DNA from: Polynucleobacter sp.
GTDB lineage: Bacteria > Pseudomonadota > Gammaproteobacteria > Burkholderiales > Burkholderiaceae
Length of the DNA: 64,000 bases
Assembly (NCBI GenBank): GCA_024642065.1
Contig: JAHEBW010000001.1
Span: 62,001-126,000, forward strand
Direction: 5' to 3'
Numbering within the stretch: the first letter of the stretch is position 1; each line of letters starts with the position of its first letter. Position numbers and translations under genes: made by a program. Shown piece by piece: positions 61,996-64,000 of this stretch. Under the pieces are notes generated by a model that was not told the origin of the DNA, did no database searches, and was given only the letters and a program-made list of their open reading frames with translations.

Positions 61996-63225
61996 ATGAA
62001 ATTGATTGAACAAATTAAAGCCAAATTATTGAGTTGGGGTTGTGCAGGTGTAAAGCGCGGAATTGCTTTGCTTAAAAAAATTGACCTCATCAAAACCTAC
62101 CAATATTGCATGCTTCACAAAAAGAAAATCATTGCTGGTTTGGTGGTGCTTTATGGCTTGAATTACGCCTACAACTATTTCTTTCCTGATACCGGTAAAA
62201 AATCTCCACCGCAATTAGTAACAACAACTTTGGTTGAGAAAAAAGATATCCCTGTTATCTTAGAAGCAACTGGCAACATCATTGCTAAAAATATTGTCGA
62301 CATTCGCCCTCAAACAACCAACGTTGTCGGCAAGATCCACATCAAAGAAGGTCAAGCTGTAAAAGCAGGCGACCTACTCTTTACATTAGATGACAGAGCT
62401 AGCAAAGCGAACTTTGATAAAGCAAAAGCATTGTCTGACGATGCTGCTCGTCAATACAAACGCTCTTTAGAATTGATTGAAAGAAAATTTATTTCACAAG
62501 CTGCTGCTGATACATCCAAAGCCAATATGGAATCAGCAAAAGCGAATGCCAGAGCTGCTGAAGTAGCTTTGAGCTTTGATCACATCCGCTCACCGATCAA
62601 TGGTCGCGCTGGCGTGATTAACGTTTTTGTAGGTAGCTTGGTTCAAGCTGGTACGAACGTGACTACCACTAGCAGCGCCACATCTACGACTACAACTGGT
62701 GCAATGGTGACCATCACCCAACTAGACCCTATCAATGTGCAGTTCACCATCAGTGAAAAAGAAATTCCACTGATCCTCGGCAAACGAGAAGAAGGTGATG
62801 ATTTAACTGTGAGCGTTGAAGTCAATGGCACTGACAAACCAGTTGAAGGCAAAGTGTATGTTGTTGATAACCAAGTTGATCCAGCCATTGGTGCAGTTCG
62901 CGTTAAAGCTGAACTTAGCAACAAAGATGGTTTGATGATCCCAGGTCAATTTGTCAGAATTAAATTAAAAGCAAAAATGATGAAGGATGCTTTGATCATC
63001 CCAACGCATGCTGTTGTGACAAATCCAAAAGGCGACTTCCTCTACGTTGTTGATAAAGACAATAAGGTGGCATTAAAGCCTATCAAGGTTGTTTATCAAT
63101 ACCAAGGTCAAAGTGCTGTCACTGGCGTGAATGCAGAAGACAAGATCGTTGTGGAAGGTAAACAGAACTTGCGCCCTAACGGCGTTATTAGAGAAGCCAA
63201 AAGCGCTGAGAAAGCCAAGAAATAA
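61996..63225 (+). CDS. RND efflux periplasmic adaptor (MdtA/AcrA-type)
   Basis: A 409-residue membrane fusion protein. A hydrophobic segment (IIAGLVVLYGLNYAYNYFF) anchors it. The lipoyl halves are NIVDIRPQTTNVVGKIHIKEGQAVKAGDLLFTLDDR and FDHIRSPINGRAGVINVFVGSLVQAGTN, around an alpha-hairpin with alanine- and lysine-rich helices. The C-terminal barrel is VRVKAELSNKDGLMIPGQFVRIKLKAKM. A strong AAGGAG lies about 30 bases upstream of the ATG behind a GGGG/CCCC hairpin, so the translation start is not classical. Its stop overlaps the permease ATG (TAATG). Confidence 0.9.
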   Translation: MKLIEQIKAKLLSWGCAGVKRGIALLKKIDLIKTYQYCMLHKKKIIAGLVVLYGLNYAYNYFFPDTGKKSPPQLVTTTLVEKKDIPVILEATGNIIAKNIVDIRPQTTNVVGKIHIKEGQAVKAGDLLFTLDDRASKANFDKAKALSDDAARQYKRSLELIERKFISQAAADTSKANMESAKANARAAEVALSFDHIRSPINGRAGVINVFVGSLVQAGTNVTTTSSATSTTTTGAMVTITQLDPINVQFTISEKEIPLILGKREEGDDLTVSVEVNGTDKPVEGKVYVVDNQVDPAIGAVRVKAELSNKDGLMIPGQFVRIKLKAKMMKDALIIPTHAVVTNPKGDFLYVVDKDNKVALKPIKVVYQYQGQSAVTGVNAEDKIVVEGKQNLRPNGVIREAKSAEKAKK

Positions 63226-64000
63226 TGAATATCTCTGAGTTATGTATACGCCGTCCAGTGATGACGGTTTTGCTATCTTTGGCAACCGTTGCTGCCGGAA
63301 CAGTGGCTTACCTCAAGATTCCAGTTGCTGCCTTACCTAGCTTTAATACCCCCGTTATTCAGGTGAGCGCCAATTTACCAGGCGCCAGCCCTGAGAACAT
63401 GGCATCGTCAGTTGCCCTACCCTTAGAAAAAGAATTCTCAACGATTGACGGTATTACAGTCATCAGCTCAACCAATACGCTCGGCAGCTCCAATATCACG
63501 CTTGAATTTAATAACAACCGTGACATTGATAAAGCAGCTGTCGATGTGCAAGCCGCTCTTTTGCGCGCGCAAAGACGTTTACCAATCGAGATGACCAATC
63601 CTCCGTCATATCGCAAAGTGAATCCAGCGGATGCGCCTGTGTTGATCATGACAATGACATCACCTTCGATGGATTTGTCACAAATTAGTGATTACGCAGA
63701 GAACTTAATTTCTCCAACACTTTCAACCATTGACGGTGTTGCTCAAGTTTTGGTTTACGGTCAAAAACGCTACGCTGTTCGTGTGCAGGTGAATCCCTCA
63801 CTCTTGGGCGCTAAAAATCTAACGATTGATGATTTAGCAAAAGCCATTAATAGCGCTAACTCCAACACACCTGTTGGCGTACTTGATGGCCCACGCCAAC
63901 AGTTAACGATCTACGCTAACCCGCAGATGGTGAAAGCCAGCGAATACGCCAACCTGATTGTGGCGCAGCGCAATGGTTTACCAATCCGTCTAAAAGATGT
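63225..64000 (+). CDS. RND efflux permease (MdtB/AcrB-type), C-terminus beyond window
   Basis: The gene is not in the ORF track because it runs off the right edge. About 258 codons are visible, starting MNISELCIRRPVMTVLLSLATVAAGTVAYLKIPVAALPSFNTPVIQVSANLPGASPENMASSVALPLEKEFSTIDGI. This is the N-terminus of an HAE1/MdtB-type RND transporter: first membrane segment, then the PN1 and PN2 porter domains. It uses proton flow to expel drugs or toxic compounds. The ATG overlaps the adaptor stop by 1 base. The specificity cannot be seen. Confidence 0.93.
   Translation, partial: MNISELCIRRPVMTVLLSLATVAAGTVAYLKIPVAALPSFNTPVIQVSANLPGASPENMASSVALPLEKEFSTIDGITVISSTNTLGSSNITLEFNNNRDIDKAAVDVQAALLRAQRRLPIEMTNPPSYRKVNPADAPVLIMTMTSPSMDLSQISDYAENLISPTLSTIDGVAQVLVYGQKRYAVRVQVNPSLLGAKNLTIDDLAKAINSANSNTPVGVLDGPRQQLTIYANPQMVKASEYANLIVAQRNGLPIRLKD

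Noticed and set aside
1-64000. Mobile elements, prophage, CRISPR arrays, toxin-antitoxin pairs
   Set aside because: I found no transposase, integrase, phage structural gene, repeat-spacer array or paired toxin-antitoxin genes in the ORF track or the gaps.

Overview
The window looks like a chromosomal segment of a freshwater betaproteobacterium of the Burkholderiaceae, most probably Polynucleobacter or a close relative. This is inferred from the low GC content (roughly 40-43% by eye), the compact gene spacing, the gene order rlmE-ftsH-folP-glmM next to yhbY/greA/carBA, Bug-type binding proteins, and protein sequences of betaproteobacterial character. No rRNA, insertion sequence, prophage or CRISPR array is visible. 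Two tRNA genes are present (Arg-TCT and Pro-TGG). No gene-free stretch exceeds about 300 bases.

Bases 1-14.4 kb form a phosphate-starvation block. It holds a divergent lipid-remodelling set: a PlsC/OlsA acyltransferase cut by the left edge, a PlcP-like phosphoesterase, a GT4 glycosyltransferase and an OlsB-like acyltransferase. These are followed by ppx and ppk (divergent), phoR, dgkA, phoB, phoU and pstBACS. Pho-box-like 7+4+7 direct repeats lie in the olsA/plcP, ppx/ppk and pstS promoters. The genes suggest that, when phosphate is short, phospholipid is broken down to diacylglycerol, which is turned into glycolipid or rescued by DgkA. Ornithine lipid would be made in parallel while Pst imports phosphate and Ppk/Ppx manage polyphosphate.

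Bases 14.5-16.9 kb hold an arsenic operon (arsR-arsI-arsC-acr3). Its promoter carries a perfect ArsR-type palindrome and, directly beside it, a Pho box with a well-placed -10, so it is predicted to be controlled by both arsenic and phosphate. Bases 17-24 kb contain a small lysine-tailed protein, a QseBC/PmrAB-type two-component system with its SHP/DHC/cytochrome b561 operon (a PmrA-type box lies in front), a P-type cation ATPase, and an outer-membrane channel-like protein whose signal peptide appears frameshifted at a run of A. Bases 24-30 kb hold psiE, ahpC-ahpF-oxyR, an SOS-controlled umuDC operon with a near-perfect LexA box, and an HNH nuclease gene.

Bases 30.5-36.5 kb are the most accessory-looking part: a secreted protein resembling Bacillus-type transglutaminase, then a five-gene catabolic operon (exported FAH-family hydrolase, ModA-like and Bug-type binding proteins, LeuC/LeuD-like hydro-lyase). 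Bases 36.6-44.8 kb carry a Pal-like lipoprotein, small membrane and hypothetical proteins, folB, a TetR-regulated aromatic-type gene pair beside an HpaB/AbfD-superfamily enzyme, a second (glutaredoxin-type) arsC, a BLUF photoreceptor, the two tRNAs, and a second small protein that looks paralogous to the one at 17 kb. Bases 44.9-64 kb are mostly housekeeping: glmM, folP, ftsH, rlmE, yhbY, greA, carAB, prpE, mltD, gloB, a methyltransferase and rnhA, then an RND efflux adaptor and a permease cut by the right edge.
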